Both the position numbers and the translations under genes were made by a program. This document shows positions 17,553-25,997 of a stretch of DNA of 64,000 nt, piece by piece; position 1 is the stretch's first letter; each line of letters starts with the position of its first letter. Origin of the DNA: a candidate division KSB1 bacterium (lineage in GTDB: Bacteria > Zhuqueibacterota > Zhuqueibacteria > Zhuqueibacterales > Zhuqueibacteraceae); NCBI GenBank assembly GCA_034506175.1, contig JAPDQB010000024.1, positions 26,413 through 90,412 on the forward strand. The letters run 5' to 3'. The notes under the pieces are model-generated. The model was not told the origin of the DNA and did no database searches. It saw nothing but the letters and a program-made list of their open reading frames with translations.

Positions 17553-18165
17553 ACCATGTCCATTTGGACACCCATCAGGATGAAAATAATTTTTGTAGTA
17601 GCGCCTTCAGGCGCAGACCTTGAGGGTCTACTACGAAAGCTATTTTCGTGGTAATGGCCCATGCCGGGTTCGACACCCGATAATGCTGAAAATAAACGTT
17701 TGTCGTGTCGCCTTCAGGCGTTCTACTTTTGTCGGGAGTCCGACGCCTAAAGGCGAAACCACAAACTTATTTTCAGAGGAATTGCCCATGCCGGGTTCGA
17801 CACCCGATAATGCTGAAAATAAACGTTTGTCGTGTCGCCTTCAGGCGTTCTACTTTTGTCGGGAGTCCGACGCCTAAAGGCGAAACCACAAACTTATTTT
17901 CAGAGGAATTGCCCATGCCGGGTTCGACACCCGATAATGCTGAAAATAAACGTTTGTCGTGTCGCCTTCAGGCGTTCAACTTTTGTCGGGAGCCCGACGC
18001 CTAAAGGCGAAACCACAAACTTATTTTCAGAGGAATTGCCCATGCCGGGTTCGACACCCGATAATGCTGAAAATAAACGTTTGTCGTGTCGCCTTCAGGC
18101 GTTCAACTTTTGTCGTGAGTCCGACGCTTAAAGGCGAAACTACAAACTTATTTTCAGAGGAATCA
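17553..18165. repeat. Tandem array of 127-bp palindromic units
   Basis: Four units of exactly 127 bases start at 17658, 17785, 17912 and 18039 and are almost identical (a few substitutions, such as TTCTAC versus TTCAAC). A diverged, shorter unit lies before them (17553-17657). Each unit holds nested inverted repeats: GAAAATAAACGTTTGT against ACAAACTTATTTTC, GCCTTCAGGCG against CGCCTAAAGGCG, and GTCGGGAGTCCGAC. The array ends 11 bases before the stop codon of the next minus-strand gene. Short open readings through the units are by-products of the period, which is not a multiple of three. Confidence 0.9.
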
Positions 18166-18176
18166 TGATTTCCATT

Positions 18177-18758
18177 TCAACGAACGAGCTTGAACGCGAT
18201 GTGCGTGCCCATCTGGAGCGTGTAGCCGAGCTGGATGTTGAAGTAGCCCAGCGTCTCGAGCCAGCGCGCGTTCGTGAGCGGTCCTGCGTCCACGGCATCA
18301 AATCCGATATCGCGGCTCAGGCTCAGGACTTTCTCCTTGGCGTCTTTGTCGTCGCCAGCCGCAAAGAGCGTGAGCGCCGTGCCCTTCGCCTGTCCGGTTG
18401 CCATGTGCTGGGCAAAGACGGTGTTGAATGCCTTGACCACCTTCGCAGACGGCACTTTTTTCTGAAGCTCTTCGGCTCCGCTCGTCGTGAAGCCGAGGGC
18501 GAGTTGATAGTCAGGTGTGAGGGCGTTGGTCACGTCGATCAGGGGCTTGCCGTTGATCGCGTCGCCCATCTCGCGGATCGCCTCGTCAACCGCCGGATAG
18601 GGCACAGCCAGAATGATGAGCTCTCCCCACGCGGCTATCTCGCGCACGCGCGCGGGATCTTTGCCAACCGACTTCACTTCATACTTGGCGCGCTCAAGCC
18701 CGCGTTGGAGCGCACTGCCAACGTTTCCTTTGCCGATGATGGCAATCTTGGGTTTCAT
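18177..18758 (-). CDS. NADPH-dependent F420 reductase-like protein
   Basis: 193 residues. The Rossmann start KIAIIGKGNVGSALQRGL (GxGxxG at 9-14), LIILAVPYPAVDE, the segment LIDVTNALTPDY and VVKAFNTVFAQHM are typical of the NADP oxidoreductase/F420-reductase family (coenzyme F420-dependent or plain NADP-binding). F420 use cannot be deduced because no F420 biosynthesis gene is here, and many homologues bind only NADP. It is 18 bases downstream of an SDR gene on the same strand, probably its operon partner. Confidence 0.85.
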   Translation of the reverse strand: MKPKIAIIGKGNVGSALQRGLERAKYEVKSVGKDPARVREIAAWGELIILAVPYPAVDEAIREMGDAINGKPLIDVTNALTPDYQLALGFTTSGAEELQKKVPSAKVVKAFNTVFAQHMATGQAKGTALTLFAAGDDKDAKEKVLSLSRDIGFDAVDAGPLTNARWLETLGYFNIQLGYTLQMGTHIAFKLVR

Positions 18759-18776
18759 GGCTCAAATTTCTCCTTG

Positions 18777-19568
18777 TTACACGAATCCGTAAGTGTTTGA
18801 TTGGCCGCCGTCAATGGCAATCGTTTGGCCATTGAGATAGCTAACCTCCTCGCTGAGTAAGAAGGCAACGACTTTGGCGACTTCTTCTGGGTTTCCCAAA
18901 CGTTTGGTCGGATTGAATTGCGCGTATTCCATCTCTGCTTTCTTGGGATCGGCAGGGTTCACCTGCTTGAACGCTTCGGCTACCATTGGAGTGAGAATAG
19001 CGCCTGGAGCAATCGCGTTGGTCACAATTCCGTAGCGAGCGTACTCGAGAGCAGCATTCTTGGTCATGCCGGACACAGCGTGTTTGCTGGCGACATAAGC
19101 AGTCTGATTCATCACACCACGAATGCCGCCTACTGACGCAACGTTCACAATCCGTCCGTATTGTTGATTCTTCATGACGGGAATGACGTATCGCATTCCG
19201 TAGTAAACTCCCATCAGGTTGATGTCTATGACCTTCTTGAAGATGTTGACATCGTATTCCGTCATGCCGGCCTGCTTTCCTTCGATTCCGGCATTATTGT
19301 AGAGACCGTCAACACGATCGAATGCTTTGATCGTTTCATCAACGTAACGCTTGACGTCCTCCTCTTTAGAAACATCGGCGGTGACAGTAATGATTCCTGC
19401 TGATGGAAACTGCGAGTTGACCTCTTTTTGGGCTTCTCGCAATCCCTTATCATTGTAGTCCACGAGTGCAAGGCTTGACCCGCGAGAAGCAAGCTCCTTT
19501 GCTGCCGCGAGTCCAAGACCCATCGCCGCACCGGTGATGATCACGACTCTATTTTCGAAGTTGTTCAT
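18777..19568 (-). CDS. Short-chain dehydrogenase/reductase
   Basis: 263 residues from ATG 19568. Classical SDR motifs: cofactor loop TGAAMGLG, LYNNAGI, catalytic Ser in VASVGG, and YVASK with the Tyr-Lys pair. The C-terminal segment SEEVSYLNGQTIAIDGGQS is typical of 3-oxoacyl-ACP reductase-like enzymes. Substrate unknown. ATG 19574 lies two codons upstream; AAAGGAG is three bases from that ATG and nine from 19568, so 19568 is slightly preferred. It is the first gene before the NADP reductase-like gene and part of the minus-strand redox cluster. Confidence 0.92.
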   Translation of the reverse strand: MNNFENRVVIITGAAMGLGLAAAKELASRGSSLALVDYNDKGLREAQKEVNSQFPSAGIITVTADVSKEEDVKRYVDETIKAFDRVDGLYNNAGIEGKQAGMTEYDVNIFKKVIDINLMGVYYGMRYVIPVMKNQQYGRIVNVASVGGIRGVMNQTAYVASKHAVSGMTKNAALEYARYGIVTNAIAPGAILTPMVAEAFKQVNPADPKKAEMEYAQFNPTKRLGNPEEVAKVVAFLLSEEVSYLNGQTIAIDGGQSNTYGFV

Positions 19569-19653
19569 AGTCATTTTCTCCTTTTTGGGCAAAGGTGTAA
19601 TGCGGCTTGGTTCTTTTCACCCGCCTGTTCCAAGCCGCACCATTCGCCAGATT

Positions 19654-20232
19654 CTATTTTGCCAAGCCGATTTGCTTCATGTAGGTCTGATTATCCCAGA
19701 ACAGATGTTCTGCAATCATGACCCCATTTTCCCAAACGCCGACGGTTGCCATCGGCATTTTGAACGCCTTGCCGGTTGGCTGGATGAATTTGCCACCGCC
19801 GATGGGCATGGGCTTGGTAAATGTGCCTTCAAAAACTCCGGTAACGGCCGTGTACTTTCCGGAACCGAATCGAATGGGATGCTCCTTGATTCTCGTGTCA
19901 GGCGCGTGGACGAACAAGGCTTTCAAGTCTTCAATGTGCACGTCGAGGCCTTGCGTCATGTGTCCATCTGGCCAATACACCTTGATGTCTTTCGCATGGC
20001 TCTCGTGAAACCGTGTCCATTGTTGGTTGCTGAATACGGTATAATCGAGCGTATCGAAAGTCGCCAGATTCTGCTCAATCATAGCGCGCTCATCTTGAAT
20101 CTGTTTCAGCTCGGCTTTCATCGCCTGTATCTCCGGCGTGTCGCCGCCGGTGCAGCCGATGAACAAAGAAAGCAGCAAGCCAAGTAGGAGCACCCAAAGT
20201 ACTCCGAATGAGCCAACCCGTGCATTTTTCAT
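19654..20232 (-). CDS. SnoaL/NTF2-like lipoprotein, copy 1
   Basis: 192 residues. A lipoprotein signal ends in LFIGC, then GGDTPEIQAMKAELKQIQDE (a short coiled coil) and a SnoaL/ester-cyclase-type domain (about 60-185) with FHESHAKDIKVYWPDG and TGVFEGTFTKPMPIGGGKF. The fold is common in small-molecule isomerases and in non-catalytic binding proteins; the substrate is unknown. The mature part is nearly identical to the gene at 24285-24863, at DNA level too, whereas the signal peptides differ. It sits between the ferredoxin-cyclase gene and the SDR gene. Confidence 0.78.
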   Translation of the reverse strand: MKNARVGSFGVLWVLLLGLLLSLFIGCTGGDTPEIQAMKAELKQIQDERAMIEQNLATFDTLDYTVFSNQQWTRFHESHAKDIKVYWPDGHMTQGLDVHIEDLKALFVHAPDTRIKEHPIRFGSGKYTAVTGVFEGTFTKPMPIGGGKFIQPTGKAFKMPMATVGVWENGVMIAEHLFWDNQTYMKQIGLAK

Positions 20233-20287
20233 GGCAGATCTCCTTGTGAAAAAACGTGAAGTGGTTGATTGAAAAACATCTTATTTC

Positions 20288-21241
20288 CTATTGCGTCTTA
20301 TTCAAGAACTCGTATGAACGCCCGAGCAGGAAAACGCGATGAGGGACAGGAATGCCCTTCAGACTGATCTCTGCCGAAGCGACGTTCGCCGGCGGCTCGG
20401 CCAGCAGACGAAACGCCTCCTCCGAAACAAGGAAGCTGTTGTTCATCTGCTTGGTTGCAGCTTCCAGGCGCGCCGCCACGTTGACGGGATAGCCGATCAC
20501 GCTCAACGCGCCCTTCACACCGATGCCCACCTCGCCACAGATGACCCGGCCCACGTGCAACCCCATGCCAACCGCGAGGCGATGGCTAAAATGGATTTCG
20601 AGATAAGTGTCGTTAAAGATCTCGACGTCATCAATGATGTGAAGGCCGGCGCGCACGGCTGAAGCGGCTGCTTCGGCAATCGAGCTTTCCATTCCGAAGA
20701 CAACGTAAAGACCATCACCGGCGACTTCGATCACTCTGCCATTGTTCGCGTGGATGATGTTGCGAACCAGCGCGAAGAACCTGTTGAGAACATGAATGAC
20801 GTCGAAAGGAAGATGCGATTGGGCAAAGGGCGTAAAGTTTCGGATGTCGAGAAAGAACAGCGCAAGCTCACGCTCTTCGCCAAGGCTTCTGGTGGCGTCG
20901 CAAAAGTCACCGTGCACGTACATCTCCACGTCGGTTTTGTCGCGGATAATGCGGTGGAGCCGGATCGGACCGCCATTCACCCGCGTTTGACACGCCAATC
21001 GCACTCCGACTGGAAACCCCATCTTCCTGGCAAGCGCCAGCTCCGCCTGATTGGGTGGAGTGAGAAATTTTTCTCCCTCTTCGACGAATACCCGGCAGGT
21101 GGAACACCGCGCATTGCCGCCGCACGCGTGATAGTGCGGAATGCCGGCCGCGAGCGAGGCATCGAGGATGCTCTGGCCGTTTTGAACGGCCAGCAGGCCA
21201 TCATTAATAAGTTCAACAGTGAAGGAATTCTCGTTGTCCAT
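20288..21241 (-). CDS. 2Fe-2S ferredoxin fused to a class III nucleotide cyclase (guanylate-type residues)
   Basis: 317 residues. The N-terminal plant-type ferredoxin (about 5-100) has cluster ligands C40, C46, C49 and C84. The class III cyclase domain (about 122-310) has metal-binding D132 (LFFLDIRNFT) and D176 (VAGDGLYVVFG), plus transition-state N254 and R258 (VNVAARLE), so it looks active. The base-selecting positions are E172 (four before D176) and S247 instead of the Lys/Asp of adenylate cyclases; Glu at the first position is characteristic of guanylate cyclases. No membrane segment is present. The neighbouring gene encodes a ferredoxin reductase. Prediction: a redox state read by the 2Fe-2S domain controls cyclic nucleotide synthesis. 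Confidence 0.9.
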   Translation of the reverse strand: MDNENSFTVELINDGLLAVQNGQSILDASLAAGIPHYHACGGNARCSTCRVFVEEGEKFLTPPNQAELALARKMGFPVGVRLACQTRVNGGPIRLHRIIRDKTDVEMYVHGDFCDATRSLGEERELALFFLDIRNFTPFAQSHLPFDVIHVLNRFFALVRNIIHANNGRVIEVAGDGLYVVFGMESSIAEAAASAVRAGLHIIDDVEIFNDTYLEIHFSHRLAVGMGLHVGRVICGEVGIGVKGALSVIGYPVNVAARLEAATKQMNNSFLVSEEAFRLLAEPPANVASAEISLKGIPVPHRVFLLGRSYEFLNKTQ

Positions 21242-21342
21242 TTTCCTACCTGCCCACTACTCCTTAAAGACGAGGCGAAGCATGACGTGCGATCATCGGC
21301 TTTCAAAAAAACAAACGCCGTGCATTCGCAAGCCCCACTGCG

Positions 21343-22521
21343 TCATGAAATCCGACCCTTTAGTGACGCTGCAGTGACTGTTTCGCCGGAGGCAATCAAC
21401 GCGCGGGCTTCATCGACCTTGCCCCACACGTTCCACAGCAAAACGCCGCGCACGTGATTGTCGGCAAGGTAATAAAGAACTCCGGTTTGATATTTTTCCT
21501 GCCAATCCGCTACGACGTTCAAACGTGAGTCGAGCTCGCCAACCGCTTCATAGCCGATCTCAAACAGATCCGAATAGAAAAACGGAGAATGCCTGAAGTT
21601 CACAGTGGCCCCGGCCATCGACTGCCCTGCTGCTTTGCCCATGGTGTTGGCAAGGTCTTCATGCTCTACGCGGCGACGCACGCCCAAAACGTGATCGTGA
21701 TAATTGGCAACATCACCAGCGGCAAAGACCTCGGCGTGGCTGGTGCGCAGCGAGTGATCCACAACGATGCCATTGTCCACCTTGATGCCGGCGGCAACAG
21801 CAAGTTCCACATTCGGCACGATGCCGATGCCGGCTACCACCCCATGGGCAGCAATCCGGCGATTGCTCTTGGTCACCAGCTTCAACTCCGTGCCCTGGCC
21901 TTCCAAGTGTGTCACCGATTCTCCGGTAAGCACCGTGACGCCTTTTTGACGATAATAATCGTTCAGAAACGTCACCACATCAGCCGGGAAGAGGCGATCA
22001 CAGATTCCCTTCTCAGGCACGATGATGGTCACTTTCTTGCCGTTCATGGCAAGCGCTGCCGCGACTTCGGAGCCGATAAAGCCGCCGCCGATCACGGCAA
22101 ATGTGTCATGGCCATCGGCCAAATCCCGCAGCCGTTGATAACTGTCGAATGAACGGAAGTAGATGAGGTGATCACCGCCAAAGGGCAGCCGGCGCGGGGC
22201 GCCGCCGCTGGCCAACAAGAGCTTGTCGAAGGTGTAGGTGATGCCTTGAGCATCAGTTACCTGTTTCGCAGCGAGGGATAATGCCTTGGCGGTACGGCCA
22301 AGATGGAATGTGAGGTTGGCTGGCGGCAACTGACGCATGATCTCGGCCACGGTCTTTTTTCCAGTCCACAGTTGTTTGGACAACGGCGGCCGGTCATAAG
22401 GACGGTGGGCTTCAGCGGCGATCACCCCAATCGAACCGTTGGCATCGACTTCGCGAATGCCCTCGATGGCGGAAGCGGCGGTCATGCCCCCGCCGACGAT
22501 TAAATACTTGTAGTGTTCCAT
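21343..22521 (-). CDS. FAD-dependent ferredoxin reductase (rhodocoxin/putidaredoxin reductase-like)
   Basis: 392 residues. The FAD-binding start YLIVGGGMTAASAIEGI and RPYDRPPLSKQLW are the signatures of ferredoxin reductases of oxygenase systems. The NAD(P)-binding motif FAVIGGGFIGSEVAAAL is in the middle, and the second FAD motif is VFAAGDVANYHD. A reductase C-terminal domain follows (FYSDLFEIGYEAVGEL). It transfers electrons from NAD(P)H to a 2Fe-2S ferredoxin. The adjacent downstream gene encodes exactly such a ferredoxin domain, fused to a cyclase, which makes it a plausible partner. Confidence 0.92.
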   Translation of the reverse strand: MEHYKYLIVGGGMTAASAIEGIREVDANGSIGVIAAEAHRPYDRPPLSKQLWTGKKTVAEIMRQLPPANLTFHLGRTAKALSLAAKQVTDAQGITYTFDKLLLASGGAPRRLPFGGDHLIYFRSFDSYQRLRDLADGHDTFAVIGGGFIGSEVAAALAMNGKKVTIIVPEKGICDRLFPADVVTFLNDYYRQKGVTVLTGESVTHLEGQGTELKLVTKSNRRIAAHGVVAGIGIVPNVELAVAAGIKVDNGIVVDHSLRTSHAEVFAAGDVANYHDHVLGVRRRVEHEDLANTMGKAAGQSMAGATVNFRHSPFFYSDLFEIGYEAVGELDSRLNVVADWQEKYQTGVLYYLADNHVRGVLLWNVWGKVDEARALIASGETVTAASLKGRIS

Positions 22522-22605
22522 AGCATTTTCCTTGTTCCTTAATTTGCATTATGAAAGCAAAACCCCGATTTTCCTTCATGTTAGAAAAACCAATGGGTTT
22601 CCACT

Positions 22606-23362
22606 TTACCGCGCTAGGTATCCGCCATCGACAGCATAATAGGCGCCGGTAACAAACGAAGCTTTGGGCGAGCTTAACCAAAGCACCAGCTCGGCCACTT
22701 CTTCAGGTTTGCCCAGGCGACCGATGGGGTGCAAGCCTACGAGTGCATCCATGGCCTCGGCAGTCAGGGTGTTGGTCAATAACGGCGTCATGATGTAGCC
22801 CGGCCCGACGACATTGATGCGAATGTTTTTATCGGCATATTCAAGCGCTGCCGCTTTGGAAAGGCCGACCACGCCATGTTTGGCGGCGACATAAGCAGGA
22901 GACGATTTGGTCGCCGTTTGTCCGAGGATGGAGGCCATGTTCACAATCGCTCCGCCGCCAGCAGCAAGCATGGCGGGTATTTGATAACGCATTCCATAAA
23001 ACACGCCGGATAAATTGATAGCGATGACTTTATCCCATCCCTCTACCGGATATTCTCCGGTGACGGCAAGCGGCCCGCCGATGCCGGCATTGTTGCAGGC
23101 GATATGCAGCGCGCCGAACTTTTTAACGGTTTCCTCAACCAGCGACTGGTTGCCTGCCTGCCACACTGGAAGAATCTGATTTGATAAAGATGGCTTCGCC
23201 GCCGTTCTTGAGGAGAATGGCAACGGTTTCGTTTCCGCCTTTTTCGTCAATATCGGCCACCACGACTTTTGCGCCTTCAGCGGCGTACTTCAATGCGACT
23301 GCACGTCCAATGCCGGAGCCTGCTCCGGTAACGATGGCGACTTTGCTTTCAAGAGCTCTCAT
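22606..23362 (-). pseudogene. Short-chain dehydrogenase/reductase, frameshifted by a 4-base repeat unit
   Basis: From ATG 23362 (MRALESKVAIVTGAGSGIGR) the reading has the cofactor motif TGAGSGIG and runs to FIKSDSSSV, then shifts. The rest is in another frame: NQSLVEETVKKFGALHIA, NNAGIGG, VNMAS, YVAAK and the C-terminus ASFVTGAYYAVDGGY to 22606. The frame break coincides with (TGCC)3 at 23151-23162 on the plus strand. Removing one 4-base unit joins the halves exactly as SSSVAGNQSLVEETV. The rest of the gene shows no decay, so it may be a recent slippage, a phase-variable site or a sequencing error. Flanked by the MBL gene 13 bases upstream. Confidence 0.85.
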
Positions 23363-23375
23363 GTTCCTTTGCTCC

Positions 23376-24245
23376 TTATTTCTTTTGATTCGAGAAAGCA
23401 GCATCGGAAGCCAGCTTGAGGATGAGGTCCAAGCCGAGCCCCGGAAATTTGCTCTTCACTTTCGACTGAAATTCTTCGGAAGATTTTGAGGAAGTCAAGG
23501 CTTCGTCATAGTAGATGAGATAATTCTTGGTGAACTGCAAGCTCGAGGGATCGTCCTTCAATTCGGGAGTCTTGTGTCCGGCAACGACGATCGACGGTTT
23601 CAGCGCGGCGATCTTGTCAAGCACTGCAATCCAATCTTTCCGCTCTGCCGGTGTCGTTTCCAACGTCCACGGAAAAATTCCGTCAAACACAATATCGCCG
23701 CACACCACCGCTTTGAGCGACGGGATCAAGACATAGGAATTGTTTTTGTCATCTCCCTGCAGCGGCCCAACAATCTGGAGCGTCTCGCCTTCGAGCGTCA
23801 GGGTCGTGCCTTGCAATGGCTCGGGAATAACCGGAGCGGAGGTGAGATTGTCGCCATACATCGGTTTCCATTGCTTGACCTTCGTCTCCCAGCCTTGCTT
23901 GATGTCCTCCACGGTTGCAGGCAATGCCACGATGCGAGCGTTGGGAAATGCCTGCTTGAGAACGTTCAGCCCAAAGTAATGATCGGGATGCCAGTGGGTG
24001 ATATAGATGAAGGTCAGATTCTTTCTGCTCTCAAGAATCGCCGCAGCGACACGATGAGCATCGCTCAACGTGAATTGTGCGTCAATCAAGAGCGCATCTT
24101 TTTCACCCGACACCAGCGCGGAATTGACCCAAAAACCTGCAGGCGACGAGGTGATAACCGTGAGTTGTAATTTGGATTGCGCTGATGCGGCCGAACTGAT
24201 GAGCAACATCAGCGCTATAACAAGGGAAAAAATTTTTGTCTTCAT
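23376..24245 (-). CDS. Secreted metallo-beta-lactamase-fold hydrolase
   Basis: 289 residues with a signal peptide (about 1-22, ending SAASAQ). Zinc motif H84-x-H86-x-D88-H89 in YITHWHPDHYFG; further ligands are likely in VVCGDIVFDGIF and VVAGHKTPEL. The arrangement is that of the general MBL hydrolase family (glyoxalase II-like or lactonase-like); the substrate is unknown. Thirteen bases separate it from the frameshifted SDR gene, so they form one transcription unit with the following reductase and cyclase genes. Confidence 0.87.
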   Translation of the reverse strand: MKTKIFSLVIALMLLISSAASAQSKLQLTVITSSPAGFWVNSALVSGEKDALLIDAQFTLSDAHRVAAAILESRKNLTFIYITHWHPDHYFGLNVLKQAFPNARIVALPATVEDIKQGWETKVKQWKPMYGDNLTSAPVIPEPLQGTTLTLEGETLQIVGPLQGDDKNNSYVLIPSLKAVVCGDIVFDGIFPWTLETTPAERKDWIAVLDKIAALKPSIVVAGHKTPELKDDPSSLQFTKNYLIYYDEALTSSKSSEEFQSKVKSKFPGLGLDLILKLASDAAFSNQKK

Positions 24246-24284
24246 AACGGCTCTCCTTTACCTTAATGCCGGCGTTGCGGCGAG

Positions 24285-24863
24285 TCACTTTGCCAATCCA
24301 ATCTGTTTCATGTATGTCTGATTATCCCAAAAGAGATGTTCCTCCGTCATCACGCCATTTTCCCAAATCCCTATTGTCGCCATCGGCATTTTGAACGCCT
24401 TGCCGGTTGGCTGGATGAATTTGCCACCGCCGATGGGCATGGGCTTGGTAAATGTGCCTTCAAAAACTCCGGTAACGGCCGTGTACTTTCCGGAACCGAA
24501 TCGAATGGGATGCTCCTTGATTCTCGTGTCAGGCGCGTGGACGAACAAGGCTTTCAAGTCTTCAATGTGCACGTCGAGGCCTTGCGTCGTATGCCCATCG
24601 GGCCAATACACTTTGATGTCTTTCGCATGGCTCTCGTGAAACCGTGTCCATTGTTGGTTGCTGAATACGGTAAAATCGAGCGTATCGAAAGTCGCCAGAT
24701 TCTGCTCGATCATAGCGCGCTCATCTTGAATCTTTTTCAGCTCGGCTTTCATCGCCTGTATCTCCGGCGTGTCGCCGCCAGAGCAGGACGCGAAGCTGAT
24801 GATCACGACATTTAACAAAAGAGTTGTGATCACGCCGATCGGGTTAGAAGTTGTTTTCTTCAT
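24285..24863 (-). CDS. SnoaL/NTF2-like lipoprotein, copy 2
   Basis: 192 residues from ATG 24863. A lipoprotein signal with box SFASC is followed by GGDTPEIQAMKAELKKIQDE and the same SnoaL-type domain as copy 1 at 19654-20232. Only a handful of residues differ in the mature protein, and long stretches are identical at DNA level (for example 24376-24588 against 19745-19957), while the signal peptides are unrelated. A 20-residue longer reading exists but would place charged sequence before the signal. It is the first gene of the minus-strand cluster after the MITE-like repeat. Confidence 0.78.
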   Translation of the reverse strand: MKKTTSNPIGVITTLLLNVVIISFASCSGGDTPEIQAMKAELKKIQDERAMIEQNLATFDTLDFTVFSNQQWTRFHESHAKDIKVYWPDGHTTQGLDVHIEDLKALFVHAPDTRIKEHPIRFGSGKYTAVTGVFEGTFTKPMPIGGGKFIQPTGKAFKMPMATIGIWENGVMTEEHLFWDNQTYMKQIGLAK

Positions 24864-24897
24864 GGCCAATCTCTTTAAATAAGTGGTTCGGTATAAA

Positions 24898-24973
24898 TTT
24901 AGCCAAATGAATTCGGAGTGCAAAACTTCAGTTTTGCGATGCTAAAGCCTCGCACTCCGTTCGGATGGCTAAA
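24898..24973. repeat. Imperfect inverted repeat, MITE-like
   Basis: Arms at 24898-24921 and 24952-24973, both ending outward in TTTAGCCA and inward in GGAGTGC, bracket an inner hairpin (CAAAACTTCAGTTTTG). It lies just upstream of the copy 2 lipoprotein gene and could fold in its leader or be a small nonautonomous insertion. Confidence 0.6.
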
Positions 24974-25039
24974 CTCATACGTGGTTCGTGTTACTGACTG
25001 GTCACTGCGAATGACCGGTCTGTGATTTTTTGAGTGTCA

Positions 25040-25954
25040 TCACTTGGAGTCCGCCGTCCGTAGAAACGTTCCCTGCTGGAGTTCCTCGAACGCCTGGCGG
25101 AGCTGCTCCTGCGTGTTCATCACAATCGGGCCGTACCACGCCACCGGCTCGTGGAGCGGCTGCCCTGAGATGAGAAGAAATCTGATGCCATCCTCTCCGG
25201 CTTGTACCTCGACTTCGTCGCCGCGGTCAAAAAGTATAAGCGATCGGTTGTCGGCCTGGATTGGAGGCTTGGTGTCCCACCAGCCAACAGGCTCGGTCGG
25301 CGCCGCCAGCGGACCGGAGGCGTTGCAAAACTTTCCCTCGCCGGCGAAGACATAAGCAAACGCGTGGCGCGTCGTTTCTACCGGCAGAATCTTCCGCTTG
25401 CCGGAAGGCACGGACACATCCAGATAGACGGGGTTCGACGCGACGCCGTCAACGGGTCCTGTCTTTCCCCAGAAGTTTCCGCTTACTACCCGGACGCGCG
25501 TGCTATCGTCATCAGTAACCTCCGGAATGTCCACCGCCTTCACTTCCTGATACCGAGGCGCCGTCATTTTGAGCGAGGCCGGAAGGTTGACCCAAAGCTG
25601 AAAACCATGCATCCGTCCGGCCTCATTGCCTTTGGGCATCTCCTGGTGGATGATCCCGCTCCCGGCGGTCATCCACTGGACGTCGCCGGCGCCGATGACG
25701 CCACGGTTGCCGAGGCTGTCACCGTGCTCCACGTTGCCATCGAGAACATAGGTGACCGTCTGGATTCCCCGATGGGGATGCCAGGGAAAGCCAGCCAGAT
25801 AATCCTCCGGAACGTCATTGCGGAAATCATCGAGAAGCAGAAAGGGATCGAAATCTGACGTGTTGCCAAAACCGAAGGCGCGCCGCAGATGCACTCCTGC
25901 GCCTTCGATGGTGGGTTTGGACTTTATCATTCGTTGAATGGGACGAAGAGACAT
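25040..25954 (-). CDS. Pirin-family protein
   Basis: 304 residues from ATG 25954, set by a strong AGGAGG eight bases upstream. The bicupin pirin pattern is present: metal site HPHRGIQTVTYVLDG, then HGDSLGN and IHQEMP in the N-terminal cupin (three His and one Glu). The C-terminal cupin contains ETTRHAFAYVFAGEG. Bacterial pirins such as YhhW have quercetinase activity, others act as redox-sensitive regulators; which applies here is open. Part of the same-strand stress and redox cluster. Confidence 0.92.
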   Translation of the reverse strand: MSLRPIQRMIKSKPTIEGAGVHLRRAFGFGNTSDFDPFLLLDDFRNDVPEDYLAGFPWHPHRGIQTVTYVLDGNVEHGDSLGNRGVIGAGDVQWMTAGSGIIHQEMPKGNEAGRMHGFQLWVNLPASLKMTAPRYQEVKAVDIPEVTDDDSTRVRVVSGNFWGKTGPVDGVASNPVYLDVSVPSGKRKILPVETTRHAFAYVFAGEGKFCNASGPLAAPTEPVGWWDTKPPIQADNRSLILFDRGDEVEVQAGEDGIRFLLISGQPLHEPVAWYGPIVMNTQEQLRQAFEELQQGTFLRTADSK

Positions 25955-25997
25955 GGGAAACCTCCTTAAAGATGTAGATGCGCTTCCAAAAACCAAT

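Noticed and set aside
17668..17681. tRNA T-arm in the tandem repeat (GGGTTCGACACCC)
   Set aside because: The 4-bp stem and TTC loop resemble a T-arm, but no acceptor, D or anticodon arm can be drawn around it.
17553..18165. CRISPR array
   Set aside because: The unit is 127 bases and repeated throughout, with no unique spacers of 30-40 bases and no cas gene.
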